A stretch of DNA of 64,000 nucleotides, taken from the NCBI RefSeq assembly GCF_017798005.1, contig NZ_CP072548.1, positions 1,550,001 to 1,614,000 on the forward strand. The letters run 5' to 3'. The position numbers were made by a program, and so were the translations under genes. This stretch comes from Aggregatibacter sp. 2125159857 (GTDB taxonomy: Bacteria; Pseudomonadota; Gammaproteobacteria; Enterobacterales; Pasteurellaceae). Within the stretch, counting starts at the first letter, position 1, and each line of letters begins with the position of its first letter. The notes under the pieces are model-generated. The model saw only the letters and a program-made list of their open reading frames with translations, was not told where the DNA came from and did no database searches. This document shows, piece after piece, positions 1 through 8,570 of this stretch.

Positions 1-336
1 ATCCTTGCCGCCGTCGTCGCCGGTAGCAAAGACAAAATCATTGATTCCGGTTTATTAATTTTCGGTGTTGTCGTCTTGCACAACTGCCTTGGCTATCTCG
101 TTGGGTTTCTCGCTGCCAAAGCCTTACGCCTCAATAATTACGATAGCAAAGCGATTGCTATTGAAGTGGGTATGCAAAACTCCGGTCTCGGCGCTGCCTT
201 AGCCACCGCGCACTTTAACCCGATTGCCGCGGTGCCAAGTGCCGTTTTCAGTTTCTGGCACAATGTTTCCGGCCCGATATTAGCCAACTATTTCTCCACC
301 CTGAAAAATCAGCATGACGAAGACCCGTCGTCATAA
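1..336 (+). CDS. panS: Bile acid:sodium symporter family transporter, PanS-like (3' part)
   Basis: The reading frame is open from the left edge to the stop at 334-336, so only the C-terminal part of about 111 residues is visible. It is hydrophobic and carries the stretch [14 protein letters not shown], typical of the last helices of the BASS (bile acid/sodium symporter) fold, where E and N residues help bind sodium. PanS-type members carry ketopantoate or pantoate. The family is well supported; the substrate is inferred from the best remembered match and could be another organic anion. An inverted pair of uptake signals follows and may act as terminator. Confidence 0.75.
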   Translation: MLAAVVAGSKDKIIDSGLLIFGVVVLHNCLGYLVGFLAAKALRLNNYDSKAIAIEVGMQNSGLGAALATAHFNPIAAVPSAVFSFWHNVSGPILANYFSTLKNQHDEDPSS

Positions 337-356
337 TCCAAAGTTCTGCTAATAGG

Positions 357-402
357 ACCGCACTTACCTCTCCCTCCTTTCGACAAAACCGGTAAGTGCG
401 GT
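357..402. terminator. Inverted uptake-signal pair, probable terminator after panS
   Basis: ACCGCACTTACC (357-368) and GGTAAGTGCGGT (391-402) are exact reverse complements separated by 22 bases. They would form a 12-bp stem in RNA just after the panS-like stop. Paired inverted uptake signals are known in Pasteurellaceae as intergenic terminators. Confidence 0.6.
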
Positions 403-421
403 TAAAAATCCCGTTGTTTTT

Positions 422-430
422 TGCTATAAT
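422..430 (+). promoter_or_regulatory. Probable extended -10 element for parE
   Basis: TGCTATAAT is an extended -10 match 36 bases before the parE start. I see no convincing -35 at the right distance, which is tolerable for an extended -10 promoter. Confidence 0.45.
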
Positions 431-465
431 CCCGCGCAATTTTGCTTCCAAGATTTAATTAATGA

Positions 466-2370
466 ATGACTATGACAACGAATTATTCCGCCAACGAAAT
501 TACCGTTTTAAAAGACCTTGAACCCGTACAACTCCGCCCGGGCATGTACACCGACACCACCCGCCCAAATCACCTCGCACAAGAAGTTATCGACAACAGC
601 GTGGACGAAGCCCTTGCCGGTTTTGCCACGAAAATCGAAGTGATTTTGCATAAAGATCAATCCATTGAAGTGATCGACAACGGGCGCGGTATGCCGGTAG
701 ATATTCACCCGGTGGAAAAAGTATCCGGCGTAGAAGTCATCATGAGCAAACTGCACGCCGGCGGTAAATTCTCCAATAAAAATTACACCTTCTCCGGTGG
801 TTTGCACGGGGTGGGGATTTCTGTGGTGAACGCCTTATCCGAGCGAGTTGATGTCACCGTTAAACGTAACGGTGAAGTGTATAAAATCGCCTTTGAAAAT
901 GGCAAAAAAGTAGAAGATCTCACCGTTATCGGCACCTGCGGTCGTCGCACGACCGGCACTACCGTGCACTTCAAACCCAATCCAAAATATTTCGACAGCC
1001 CAAAATTCTCTGCCAGCCGTTTGCGTCATTTACTCCGCGCCAAAGCCGTGTTGTGCTCAGGACTCGAAATTAAATTTATCGATAAAGTGAATGACACCGA
1101 AGACACTTGGCTTTATCAAGACGGCTTGAACGACTATTTAATGGAAGCGGTAAACGGTTTAGTCACCTTACCGGAACAACCATTCATCGGTGAATTTAAG
1201 GGCGAAAAAGAAGCGGTGTCTTGGGCGTTATTATGGTTGCCAGAAGGTGGCGAACTCATCGGCGAAAGCTATGTAAACCTGATTCCGACCGCACTTGGCG
1301 GCACACACGTCAACGGTTTGCGCCAAGGATTATTAGATGCCATGCGTGAGTTCTGCGAATTCCGAAATTTATTGCCGCGCGGTGTAAAACTTACCGCTGA
1401 CGATTTATGGGATCGTTGTGCTTATGTGCTGTCCCTTAAAATGCAAGATCCGCAATTCGCCGGACAAACCAAAGAACGCCTTTCCTCCCGTCAAAGTGCG
1501 GTGTTTATTGGCGGCGTTGTGAAAGATGCTTTCAGTTTGTGGTTGAACCAAAATATTCAACAAGCTGAATTATTGGCAGATATGGCAATCAGCTCCGCCC
1601 AACGCCGTTTGCGTGCAGCGAAAAAAGTGGTGCGTAAAAAACTGGTGAGCGGTCCAGCCTTACCGGGCAAACTCGCCGACTGCAGCTCACAAGATCTGAA
1701 TTTAACCGAATTATTCCTTGTGGAAGGCGATTCCGCCGGCGGTTCTGCCAAACAAGCACGGGAACGTGAATACCAAGCGATTTTGCCGTTGCGCGGTAAG
1801 ATTTTGAACACCTGGGAAGTGTCTTCCGAACAAGTTTTAGGCTCGGAAGAAGTGCATAATATTGCCGTGGCTCTCGGCATTGACCCCGACAACGATGATT
1901 TATCCCAATTACGCTACGGCAAGGTCTGTATTCTCGCCGATGCGGATTCGGATGGTTTACACATTGCCACCCTACTTTGTGCCCTCTTCCTACGCCATTT
2001 CCCAAAACTGGTAGAACAAGGCCATGTGTATGTGGCGATGCCACCGCTCTATCGAATCGACTTAGGCAAAGAGGTGTTCTATGCCCTCGATGAAAGCGAA
2101 AAAGAGGCTATTTTGGATCGTCTCAAAGGGAAAAAAGGCAAACCGAACGTACAGCGTTTTAAAGGGTTGGGTGAAATGAACCCAATGCAATTACGCGAAA
2201 CCACGATGGATCCGAATACCCGTCGTTTAGTCCAGCTCACCTTTGAAGCGCAAGGCGAAGAAAGCCAAGAAACAATGGAAACTATGGATATGTTACTGGC
2301 AAAAAAACGCGCTGAAGACCGTAAAAATTGGTTGCAAGCGAAAGGGGATCAAGTGGATTTGGCTGTGTAA
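466..2370 (+). CDS. parE: DNA topoisomerase IV subunit B
   Basis: ParE is the ATPase subunit of topoisomerase IV, which unlinks daughter chromosomes together with ParC. The protein of 634 residues has the GHKL ATPase signatures EVIDNSVDEALAG and VIDNGRGMPVDIH near the N-terminus, GGLHGVG for the ATP lid, and the Toprim domain with LFLVEGDSAGGSAKQAR and LADADSDGLHI. The C-terminal part has QRFKGLGEMNP. The length matches E. coli ParE (about 630), which sets it apart from the longer GyrB. Two ATGs lie close together at 466 and 472; either could start the protein. parC follows 160 bases downstream, so the two are probably co-expressed. Confidence 0.97.
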   Translation: MTMTTNYSANEITVLKDLEPVQLRPGMYTDTTRPNHLAQEVIDNSVDEALAGFATKIEVILHKDQSIEVIDNGRGMPVDIHPVEKVSGVEVIMSKLHAGGKFSNKNYTFSGGLHGVGISVVNALSERVDVTVKRNGEVYKIAFENGKKVEDLTVIGTCGRRTTGTTVHFKPNPKYFDSPKFSASRLRHLLRAKAVLCSGLEIKFIDKVNDTEDTWLYQDGLNDYLMEAVNGLVTLPEQPFIGEFKGEKEAVSWALLWLPEGGELIGESYVNLIPTALGGTHVNGLRQGLLDAMREFCEFRNLLPRGVKLTADDLWDRCAYVLSLKMQDPQFAGQTKERLSSRQSAVFIGGVVKDAFSLWLNQNIQQAELLADMAISSAQRRLRAAKKVVRKKLVSGPALPGKLADCSSQDLNLTELFLVEGDSAGGSAKQAREREYQAILPLRGKILNTWEVSSEQVLGSEEVHNIAVALGIDPDNDDLSQLRYGKVCILADADSDGLHIATLLCALFLRHFPKLVEQGHVYVAMPPLYRIDLGKEVFYALDESEKEAILDRLKGKKGKPNVQRFKGLGEMNPMQLRETTMDPNTRRLVQLTFEAQGEESQETMETMDMLLAKKRAEDRKNWLQAKGDQVDLAV

Positions 2371-2376
2371 GAAGAA

Positions 2377-2430
2377 AAGTGCGGTAACATTTTTAAACAC
2401 CTCAAAACATTTCAAAAATCAACCGCACTT
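2377..2430. repeat. Inverted uptake-signal pair between parE and parC
   Basis: AAGTGCGGT (2377-2385) and ACCGCACTT (2422-2430) face each other after the parE stop. The spacing is longer than in a compact terminator, so any hairpin effect is uncertain. Confidence 0.5.
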
Positions 2431-2444
2431 TAAATCTCCCCTAG

Positions 2445-2465
2445 CCCCTCTTTACAAAAGAGGGG
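2445..2465. repeat. Small perfect hairpin between parE and parC
   Basis: CCCCTCTTT-ACA-AAAGAGGGG is a perfect 9-bp stem with a 3-base loop, followed by GAAACTT rather than a T run. It could be a transcription pause, an RNA-processing site or a copy of a dispersed short repeat. It is not a classical terminator. Confidence 0.5.
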
Positions 2466-2530
2466 AAACTTGGCGAAAGCCAATAAATTAAACGAATATT
2501 ATCGACATAAATAAAACGCAAAAATAAATC

Positions 2531-4783
2531 ATGACTGACTCCATCAACTACGAAGGCATTGAACAAATGCCACTACGCCACTTCACCGAAAGGGCGTATC
2601 TCAATTACTCCATGTACGTCATCATGGATCGCGCATTGCCGTTTATCGGGGATGGTTTGAAGCCGGTACAGCGACGCATTATTTATGCCATGTCCGAGCT
2701 TGGGCTGAATGCAGCGGCAAAATATAAAAAATCTGCCCGTACTGTGGGGGATGTGTTGGGTAAATTCCACCCGCACGGTGATAGCGCTTGCTATGAAGCC
2801 ATGGTGTTGATGGCGCAGCCCTTCTCTTACCGTTACCCATTGGTTGACGGACAAGGCAACTGGGGCGCGGTGGACGATCCGAAATCTTTCGCGGCGATGC
2901 GTTATACGGAATCCCGTTTATCTAAAATTTCAGAAGTGCTATTGGCGGAGCTCGGTCAAGGCACTGTGGATTACCAACCAAACTTTGACGGTACCTTAGA
3001 AGAACCTCAATATTTGCCGGCACGTTTGCCGCATATTTTACTCAACGGTACGACAGGGATCGCGGTGGGGATGGCAACGGATATTCCTCCGCACAATATT
3101 AATGAAATTGCTGACGCTGCAGTGATGTTGCTGGATAATCCGAAAACCACCTTGGATGACTTATTAACCGTAGTACAAGGCCCGGATTTCCCGACAGAGG
3201 CGGAAATCATTTCGCCGAAAGAAGAAATTCGCAAAATATATCAACAAGGTCGCGGCTCTATCAAAATGCGCGCAGCATGGAAAAAAGAAGACGGGGAAAT
3301 CATTATCAGCGCCCTGCCACACCAAGCCTCGCCATCCAAAGTGATTGCGCAAATCGCCGAGCAAATGACGGCGAAAAAATTGCCGATGGTAGAAGATATT
3401 CGTGATGAAGCGGATCATGAAAATCCGGTGCGCATTGTCATCGTGCCGCGTTCGAATCGCGTAGATACCGATGCCATGATGGCGCATTTATTTGCCACCA
3501 CCGATTTGGAAAAAAGCTACCGTGTCAACATGAACATGATTGGTTTGGATTACAAACCGGCAGTGAAAAATTTGTTAGAAATCCTCACCGAATGGTTGAC
3601 TTTCCGTCGCACCACCGTGACCCGCCGCTTGCAATATCGCTTAGATAAAGTGCTTGCCCGCCTGCATATTTTGCAAGGTTTGATGATTGCCTTTTTGAAT
3701 ATTGATGAAGTGATCGAAATCATCCGTCACGAAGATGAGCCGAAAGCCGAATTAATGGCTCGTTTCAACTTAAGTGATGCACAAGCAGAAGCCATTTTGA
3801 ACTTGCGTTTGCGTCATTTGGCGAAACTGGAAGAACATCAGTTGCAAGCGGAACAAGCAGAGCTAGAAAAAGAGCGGTCATCTTTGGAAGAGATTTTAGG
3901 CTCCGAACGCCGTTTAAATACGCTGTTGAAAAAAGAAATTCAACAAGATGCCAAAACATACGCCAGCCCACGCCGTTCGCCGTTGATTGAACGCGCGGAG
4001 GCCAAAGCCATTGCAGAAAACGAAATGCTGCCGGCAGAACCGGTGACGGTGATTTTGTCGGAAATGGGTTGGGTGCGTTGCGCGAAAGGGCATGACATTG
4101 ATCCGCAAGGCTTAAGCTACAAAGCCGGCGACAAATATTTGGCACATGCCTACGGCAAAAGCAATCAACCGGCGGTGTTTATCGACAGCACGGGACGCAG
4201 TTACGCACTGGATCCGCTAAGTCTGCCGTCCGCCCGTTCCCAAGGCGAGCCGCTCACCGGTAAACTTACCCTGCCGGCAGGCGCAACCGTTGATCAGCTG
4301 CTGATTGAAAATGAAGATCAACCGTTGCTCATGGCATCCGACGCAGGCTATGGCTTTATTTGTAAATTCGCCGATTTAGTCGCTCGTAACAAAGCCGGTA
4401 AAGCACTTATTTCCTTACCGGAAAACGCCAAAGTGTTACCGCCGTTAACACTGAAAAATCCGACCGCACTTTTAGTGGCTCTTACCTCCGCCGGCAGAAT
4501 GCTGATTTTCCCTGCACAAGATTTACCGGAACTCTCTAAAGGCAAAGGCAACAAAATCGTCACGATTCCGTCCGCCAACGCCAAAGCGCGTTCCGAATTA
4601 CTGGTGCGGTTATTGTTGATTGAAGAAAATTCCAGTCTCGTCTTCCATTCCGGGAAACGTAAAGTGACCTTAAAGCCGGAAGATTTACAGAAATTCCGTG
4701 CCGAACGGGGGCGCAAAGGGGCACAGTTACCGCGTGGCTTGCATAGCAACGTGGAAATTGAAGTGGTAACGCCTGAAGAATAA
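2531..4783 (+). CDS. parC: DNA topoisomerase IV subunit A
   Basis: ParC is the DNA-cutting subunit of topoisomerase IV. The 750-residue protein has the breakage-reunion domain with [11 protein letters not shown], whose Tyr125 is the expected catalytic tyrosine, and a C-terminal beta-pinwheel domain after about residue 490. The quinolone-resistance region reads [15 protein letters not shown]: Ser85 and Glu89, equal to E. coli Ser80 and Glu84, are both the susceptible residues. It follows parE in the same direction, and a strong hairpin terminator follows it. Confidence 0.97.
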   Translation: MTDSINYEGIEQMPLRHFTERAYLNYSMYVIMDRALPFIGDGLKPVQRRIIYAMSELGLNAAAKYKKSARTVGDVLGKFHPHGDSACYEAMVLMAQPFSYRYPLVDGQGNWGAVDDPKSFAAMRYTESRLSKISEVLLAELGQGTVDYQPNFDGTLEEPQYLPARLPHILLNGTTGIAVGMATDIPPHNINEIADAAVMLLDNPKTTLDDLLTVVQGPDFPTEAEIISPKEEIRKIYQQGRGSIKMRAAWKKEDGEIIISALPHQASPSKVIAQIAEQMTAKKLPMVEDIRDEADHENPVRIVIVPRSNRVDTDAMMAHLFATTDLEKSYRVNMNMIGLDYKPAVKNLLEILTEWLTFRRTTVTRRLQYRLDKVLARLHILQGLMIAFLNIDEVIEIIRHEDEPKAELMARFNLSDAQAEAILNLRLRHLAKLEEHQLQAEQAELEKERSSLEEILGSERRLNTLLKKEIQQDAKTYASPRRSPLIERAEAKAIAENEMLPAEPVTVILSEMGWVRCAKGHDIDPQGLSYKAGDKYLAHAYGKSNQPAVFIDSTGRSYALDPLSLPSARSQGEPLTGKLTLPAGATVDQLLIENEDQPLLMASDAGYGFICKFADLVARNKAGKALISLPENAKVLPPLTLKNPTALLVALTSAGRMLIFPAQDLPELSKGKGNKIVTIPSANAKARSELLVRLLLIEENSSLVFHSGKRKVTLKPEDLQKFRAERGRKGAQLPRGLHSNVEIEVVTPEE

Positions 4784-4800
4784 GGCGAAATTCAGACTCA

Positions 4801-4828
4801 AAAGGACGCATGATTGGCGTCCTTTTTT
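4801..4828 (+). terminator. Rho-independent terminator of parC
   Basis: AAAGGACGC-ATGATTG-GCGTCCTTTTTT forms a 9-bp stem with a 7-base loop and a T run, 17 bases after the parC stop. Confidence 0.9.
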
Positions 4829-4886
4829 ATATGCAAAGTGCGGTGGGTTTTCCGGTTATTTTTTATTTAAATTATCATAGTAATAC

Positions 4887-5340
4887 AAATAACAATCCGC
4901 ATGTAAAACGTGCGGTTTTTAGGCTCCTCTATAAGATAAGGACCGAATCCTCAAGGCGCTTGTGAAAACGGATAACCGTATGTAGCGTGCAACTTGTTGC
5001 ACGAAATCGTGAATATACGAAAGGGTTAAATAACGTTCCGTGCGTGGTTTGGTCGTGCATCAAGATGCACGCTACGTGACTTGTGCATCGAGGTTAATCA
5101 TTCGTGCAACAAGTTGCACGAAATCGTGAATACACGAAAGGGGTAAATAACGTTCTGTGCGTGGTTTGATCGTGCATCAAGATGCACGCTACATGAATTG
5201 TGCATCGAGGTTAATCATTCGTGCAACAAGTTGCACGAAATCGTGAATATACGAAAGGGTTAAATAACGTTCTGTGCGTGGTTTGGTCGTGCATCAAGAT
5301 GCACGCTACACACGAAATTGTGAATTACGCATTGAGGTTG
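4887..5340. repeat. Composite repeat, copy 1: hairpin module plus three 117-bp REP-like units
   Basis: This fills the gap between parC and the next gene. It opens with AAATAACAATCCGC and the hairpin CCGCATGT-AAA-ACGTGCGGTTTTT (4897-4920). A spacer containing CTTGTGAAAACGGATAACCGT (split here only by its own length of 21 bases) leads to GTAG plus CGTGCAAC-TT-GTTGCACG at 4982-5003. Three tandem copies of a 117-bp unit start at 4986, 5103 and 5220. Each unit has one hairpin of the GTGCAAC type and, 68 bases on, one of the type CGTGCATCAAGATGCACG followed by CTAC (5054-5075, 5171-5192, 5288-5309). A GTAG/CTAC foot on a hairpin is the known hallmark of REP sequences moved by REP-associated tyrosine transposases; none is encoded in this window. 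A related copy lies at 61729-62090. Confidence 0.85.
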
Positions 5341-5341
5341 G

Positions 5342-5758
5342 TTATTCGTGCTGCAATCTCGCTAACCCCTGACTAATCAGCAAACATCCTTTCCAGCCCC
5401 AATAGATTCTATGCTGTTGAATGAGCCCGTTTTCGATTTCCATCAATTCTAGAATATCAATTTGCTCACCCTCATCGGTTTGTCTTGGATATTCCCAAAC
5501 TAATAAACGCCCATTTGTGAGATAGTCACCACGCCGAAACCATTTAACCAATTCGTTAGGACGACGCTTTGTTCCTTCCTGTAAGAAAAATTTAATATCA
5601 TCCTTGCCATTCAGTACGCCATTTGTCCTATCTAAGATAGCCGGAACCAAAGGACTTTCAAATACCGCATGATCCGCGTATAACGCAATTAGCGCTTCAA
5701 CATCCCGCGCTTTCGCATACTCATGCCATTTTTCGTATATGTATCGAATCTCATCCAT
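5342..5758 (-). CDS. NTF2/SnoaL-like domain protein
   Basis: A 138-residue protein with the pattern of the NTF2-like (SnoaL) cone fold: an N-terminal helix (IRYIYEKWHEYAKARDVEALIALYADHA, here shortened to its sense: helix then LYADHAVFESP), then beta strands with DILELMEIENGLIQQHRIYWGWKG cut by the reader at the conserved ENGLI-HRIYWG part. Such proteins are either small enzymes or ligand binders acting in the cytoplasm. No catalytic assignment is possible from sequence. The stop is immediately next to the 117-bp repeat array, so the repeats form its 3' flank. The Sel1 gene lies 13 bases upstream in the same direction. Confidence 0.7.
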   Translation of the reverse strand: MDEIRYIYEKWHEYAKARDVEALIALYADHAVFESPLVPAILDRTNGVLNGKDDIKFFLQEGTKRRPNELVKWFRRGDYLTNGRLLVWEYPRQTDEGEQIDILELMEIENGLIQQHRIYWGWKGCLLISQGLARLQHE

Positions 5759-5771
5759 TTATTGTATCCAC

Positions 5772-6482
5772 TTAACCTTCTAATAACGCTAGACGCTCTT
5801 TTGCTTCTTCAGAAAAACGGCTTTTTTGTGCGATTAAATCTTTATAAATAGAAATCGCCATCGGTCGGTTACGTTTTGTGCCTTCACCTCGTTCATACAT
5901 TAACGCTAAACGGAAAATGGCTTCCTCATTGCCACGTTTCGCGCCTTTTTCTAACCATCGAAAAGCTTTGCTCAGGCTTTTAATCTTGTCCTCGTTGTAA
6001 TACAACATGCCTAAAACTAACATGGCATGGGAATCATTGGCTGAGGCGGCTTTTTCCAATAAAGAGATGGCATGCGGAAGATTTTTTTTAATGCCATAAC
6101 CGCCAGCATATAAAATCCCCAAATTTGTTAACGCCATGGCGCTACCTTTTTCGGCCGCTTCACTAAACCACCAATAGGCTTTACCGTAATCTTGTGCCAC
6201 GCCATCACCACGGAAATAAAACCGCCCGAGATCAAGCTGCGCACGACGATCATCTTTCAGCGCCAAAATATGCATGGTATTAAATGCGGTACGTAAATCG
6301 CCGGCTTGTAAAAAGCGTTGCGCCAATTCCCTCAACTGGTCGTTCGTTAATTGATTACGTAACAGCTTATCCATCTCTTGGACGGTATTTCCCACGGAAA
6401 TTGGAAGTCCAAGATTGGCTTGGGCGAAACCGCTCAATAACCCGAATACGAGGGCAATATATTTCAATTGTTTTTTCATCAT
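5772..6482 (-). CDS. Exported Sel1-repeat (TPR-like) protein
   Basis: The 236-residue protein begins MMKKQLKYIALVFGLLSGF followed by AQA, a signal peptide with a likely cut after about residue 22. Then come about four Sel1-like repeats of roughly 36 residues with the usual pattern (A..LG..Y..G.GV..D..KA..W...AA..G...A), seen at FYFRGDGVAQDYGKAYWWF, LYAGGYGIKKNLPHAISLL and MYERGEGTKRNRPMAISIY. Sel1 proteins are scaffolds for protein contacts in the periplasm or at the surface. It is probably co-transcribed with the NTF2-like gene. The binding partner is unknown. Confidence 0.8.
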   Translation of the reverse strand: MMKKQLKYIALVFGLLSGFAQANLGLPISVGNTVQEMDKLLRNQLTNDQLRELAQRFLQAGDLRTAFNTMHILALKDDRRAQLDLGRFYFRGDGVAQDYGKAYWWFSEAAEKGSAMALTNLGILYAGGYGIKKNLPHAISLLEKAASANDSHAMLVLGMLYYNEDKIKSLSKAFRWLEKGAKRGNEEAIFRLALMYERGEGTKRNRPMAISIYKDLIAQKSRFSEEAKERLALLEG

Positions 6483-6523
6483 CTGTCTATCTTTTCATCA
6501 TCTCTCTATTTTTCACCCTTTAT

Positions 6524-7240
6524 CTACAAAGTGGCATAAAGTAAATTCGCAAAAAACAATAGGGAAATCCCCATTTCGGTGAAACCCACTTGTTTGACCG
6601 ACATTTTTTTCTGCGGCAACCAAATGGCACGAATGAATGGCGGCACAAACGCCAACGCCATGAGATATTGTTGGACAAAAACAAATCCGAGAATACAAAG
6701 GGCGTGAAAACCAATGGATAATTTTAAATACAACGGATTTTTACGCTCGCGCATAACGGATTTCACATATAAAGTGGTTCCAATAAAAAATAAGCTCGGA
6801 TACAGCGCGACCAGCCAAATTTTGTCATCAAAAGTGCGGTCAGAAAAATAATAAGCTCCCATACCGGCAATGGCAAAAATCACGATACCTGCCAAATCAT
6901 TTAAAAAAGCGCGCTCATCTTTCTGCTTAACGTAATAAATACTGATCAACACGAAAGGCAACATAGCCGCCACAAATAACACCGTATGCCAGTTATAAAT
7001 CAATACCGGAATGGCAAAAATGACACAGGCGAAGAAATAAATCCACGACCATTTGATATACAGTTCCAAATTTCTGCCTTTAAATAAATTCAGAAACGGA
7101 TAGGTCATTAAATACAAGGAAAACCACGCCAACAAAAAGAAAATATGCTGCCAAATCGGATGACTGAGCAACATTCCGTATAAAAATGGCATAAGCGCCA
7201 TCACAATGGCACCGTGTTGATTCGAAATTAATAGCTTCAT
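6524..7240 (-). CDS. YwiC-like integral membrane protein
   Basis: The 238-residue protein is almost entirely hydrophobic, with about seven predicted membrane segments. The N-terminus MKLLISNQHGAIVMALMPF has the NQHGA motif that I associate with the YwiC-like family of inner-membrane proteins, whose function is not known. It is 41 bases upstream of the Sel1 gene in the same direction, so the three genes YwiC-like, Sel1 and NTF2-like may form one unit. It diverges from the RidA-like gene. Confidence 0.7.
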   Translation of the reverse strand: MKLLISNQHGAIVMALMPFLYGMLLSHPIWQHIFFLLAWFSLYLMTYPFLNLFKGRNLELYIKWSWIYFFACVIFAIPVLIYNWHTVLFVAAMLPFVLISIYYVKQKDERAFLNDLAGIVIFAIAGMGAYYFSDRTFDDKIWLVALYPSLFFIGTTLYVKSVMRERKNPLYLKLSIGFHALCILGFVFVQQYLMALAFVPPFIRAIWLPQKKMSVKQVGFTEMGISLLFFANLLYATL

Positions 7241-7341
7241 AAATCAGATGAATTATTGAATGGAAGGTTCAAGAATTTTAGAGGTTTTTTATGAAGATTG
7301 GTATAATCTCTGAGAATTATTTTTATTCAGAGGAAGATGAC

Positions 7342-7695
7342 ATGACACAAATTCAACGCATTGACACCAACGCTCGTCTTGCTGAAGCCGTAATTTATCA
7401 GGGTGTTGCTTATTTTGCAGGGCAAGTGCCGGAAACCAGCGTAGAACAGAATGCCTATGAGCAAACGAAAGAAGTCTTAACGCTTATCGACAAGTTGCTG
7501 GGAAAAATACATTCCCATAAACGCCGTATTCTAAACGCACAAATTTTTTTGGCGAATATGCAGGATTATGCGTTAATGAATCAAGCTTGGGATGAATGGG
7601 TTGATATGCAAAATCCCCCGGCGCGTGCTACCGTAGAAGCTAAACTTGCGGATCCTCGCTGGAAAGTAGAAATTGTGATCACGGCTGCGGTTTAA
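7342..7695 (+). CDS. RidA/YjgF/YER057c family protein
   Basis: The protein of 117 residues from ATG 7342 belongs to the RidA superfamily, cytoplasmic trimers that hydrolyse reactive enamine/imine intermediates. The C-terminal PPARATVEAKLADPRWKVEI carries the arginine (in PARAT) that corresponds to the catalytic Arg of RidA. I chose 7342 over an in-frame start at 7291 because it is preceded by AGAGGAAGATGAC, a good ribosome-binding site, and because the extra 17 residues do not fit the family. The sequence is closer to the YoaB-type subfamily than to RidA itself. Its 3' end overlaps the next gene on the other strand by four bases. Confidence 0.85.
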   Translation: MTQIQRIDTNARLAEAVIYQGVAYFAGQVPETSVEQNAYEQTKEVLTLIDKLLGKIHSHKRRILNAQIFLANMQDYALMNQAWDEWVDMQNPPARATVEAKLADPRWKVEIVITAAV

Positions 7696-8570
7696 TCCGC
7701 TAATTCTACCTCTAATAGTAACGGTGCATGATCAGAGCTTTCCGTGGGTTCTGTTGTGGCGTTCAACACATTCAGTCCACGCACAAAAACATGATCGAGC
7801 GGATTGTCTAAAAAGCGTAAGCGATGATCCTGAGCAAAAGACACTTCAGCCAAACCGAATTCGGTGATCAATTTTCGGATAATCGCCATGCGATAACCGC
7901 TCCAAGAATTAAAATCACCGGATAACACAAGAGGACCTTGATGTTGTGAAACTAACTGCATCAGTGTGCGAAGTTGTTCTTCATAAGCCGTCGGATACAT
8001 TTCAAAATTAATCAAATGCACGTTGACCAATAACAGCGCTTGCCCATTGGACAGAGGTAAGCTCATCGCCGCCCCCACTTTTGGAATACGAATCCAAGGC
8101 TCAGATTTTGCGCCGGCACAGTAAAAATGCGGTGCAAATTGAGAGAGAATTTCCACGCCGGATTGTTGTTGTAAATAGGCAAAGGCGCTGGCATAAAGTG
8201 CGGTAGGAAATCGCGATGAATATTGCGCGGCCAATTCTTGTGTGTTTAACACTTCCTGTAATAACAACAGATCACGTCCCTGCGCCAAACGATTCAGTGC
8301 CTGTTGCCAACCGGCATCTTGCCCTTTATGCAAATTCCAAATCAATAAGCGAAATGTCTTTTGTGTGATTTCGGGTGGTACCTGGTCTGCTTGATAACAC
8401 ATTAACTCATCCTGTTTTTTTATCGGATGATAGGTGAGATTTGGCATCGTGGTAAAGTGAATATTGACAGGAGAGAAAATCGTTAGGCTATAAAAAAGAT
8501 AGCCGGTAATCGCCGCTATAAGGAAAACGAGAAAAGTGATGAATTTAAAGGCGTGTTTTTTAAACATCAT
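7692..8570 (-). CDS. Endonuclease/exonuclease/phosphatase family protein, YafD-like
   Basis: The 292-residue protein starts with a hydrophobic membrane anchor (FITFLVFLIAAITGYLFYSL). The rest is an EEP domain: LLIWNLHKGQ, LLLQEV (metal-binding Glu), SGDFNSWSG (Asp/Asn), and SSDHAPLLLEVEL (catalytic His near the C-terminus). The family covers DNase I-like nucleases and phosphodiesterases; the E. coli relative is YafD. The start is within one base of the dnaX stop, so it is probably translated from the dnaX message. Its substrate is unknown. Confidence 0.8.
   Translation of the reverse strand: MMFKKHAFKFITFLVFLIAAITGYLFYSLTIFSPVNIHFTTMPNLTYHPIKKQDELMCYQADQVPPEITQKTFRLLIWNLHKGQDAGWQQALNRLAQGRDLLLLQEVLNTQELAAQYSSRFPTALYASAFAYLQQQSGVEILSQFAPHFYCAGAKSEPWIRIPKVGAAMSLPLSNGQALLLVNVHLINFEMYPTAYEEQLRTLMQLVSQHQGPLVLSGDFNSWSGYRMAIIRKLITEFGLAEVSFAQDHRLRFLDNPLDHVFVRGLNVLNATTEPTESSDHAPLLLEVELAD

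Noticed and set aside
4982-5340. CRISPR array reading of the repeat block
   Set aside because: The 117-bp units repeat in full with no unique spacers; they are tandem copies with hairpins, and no cas gene is present.
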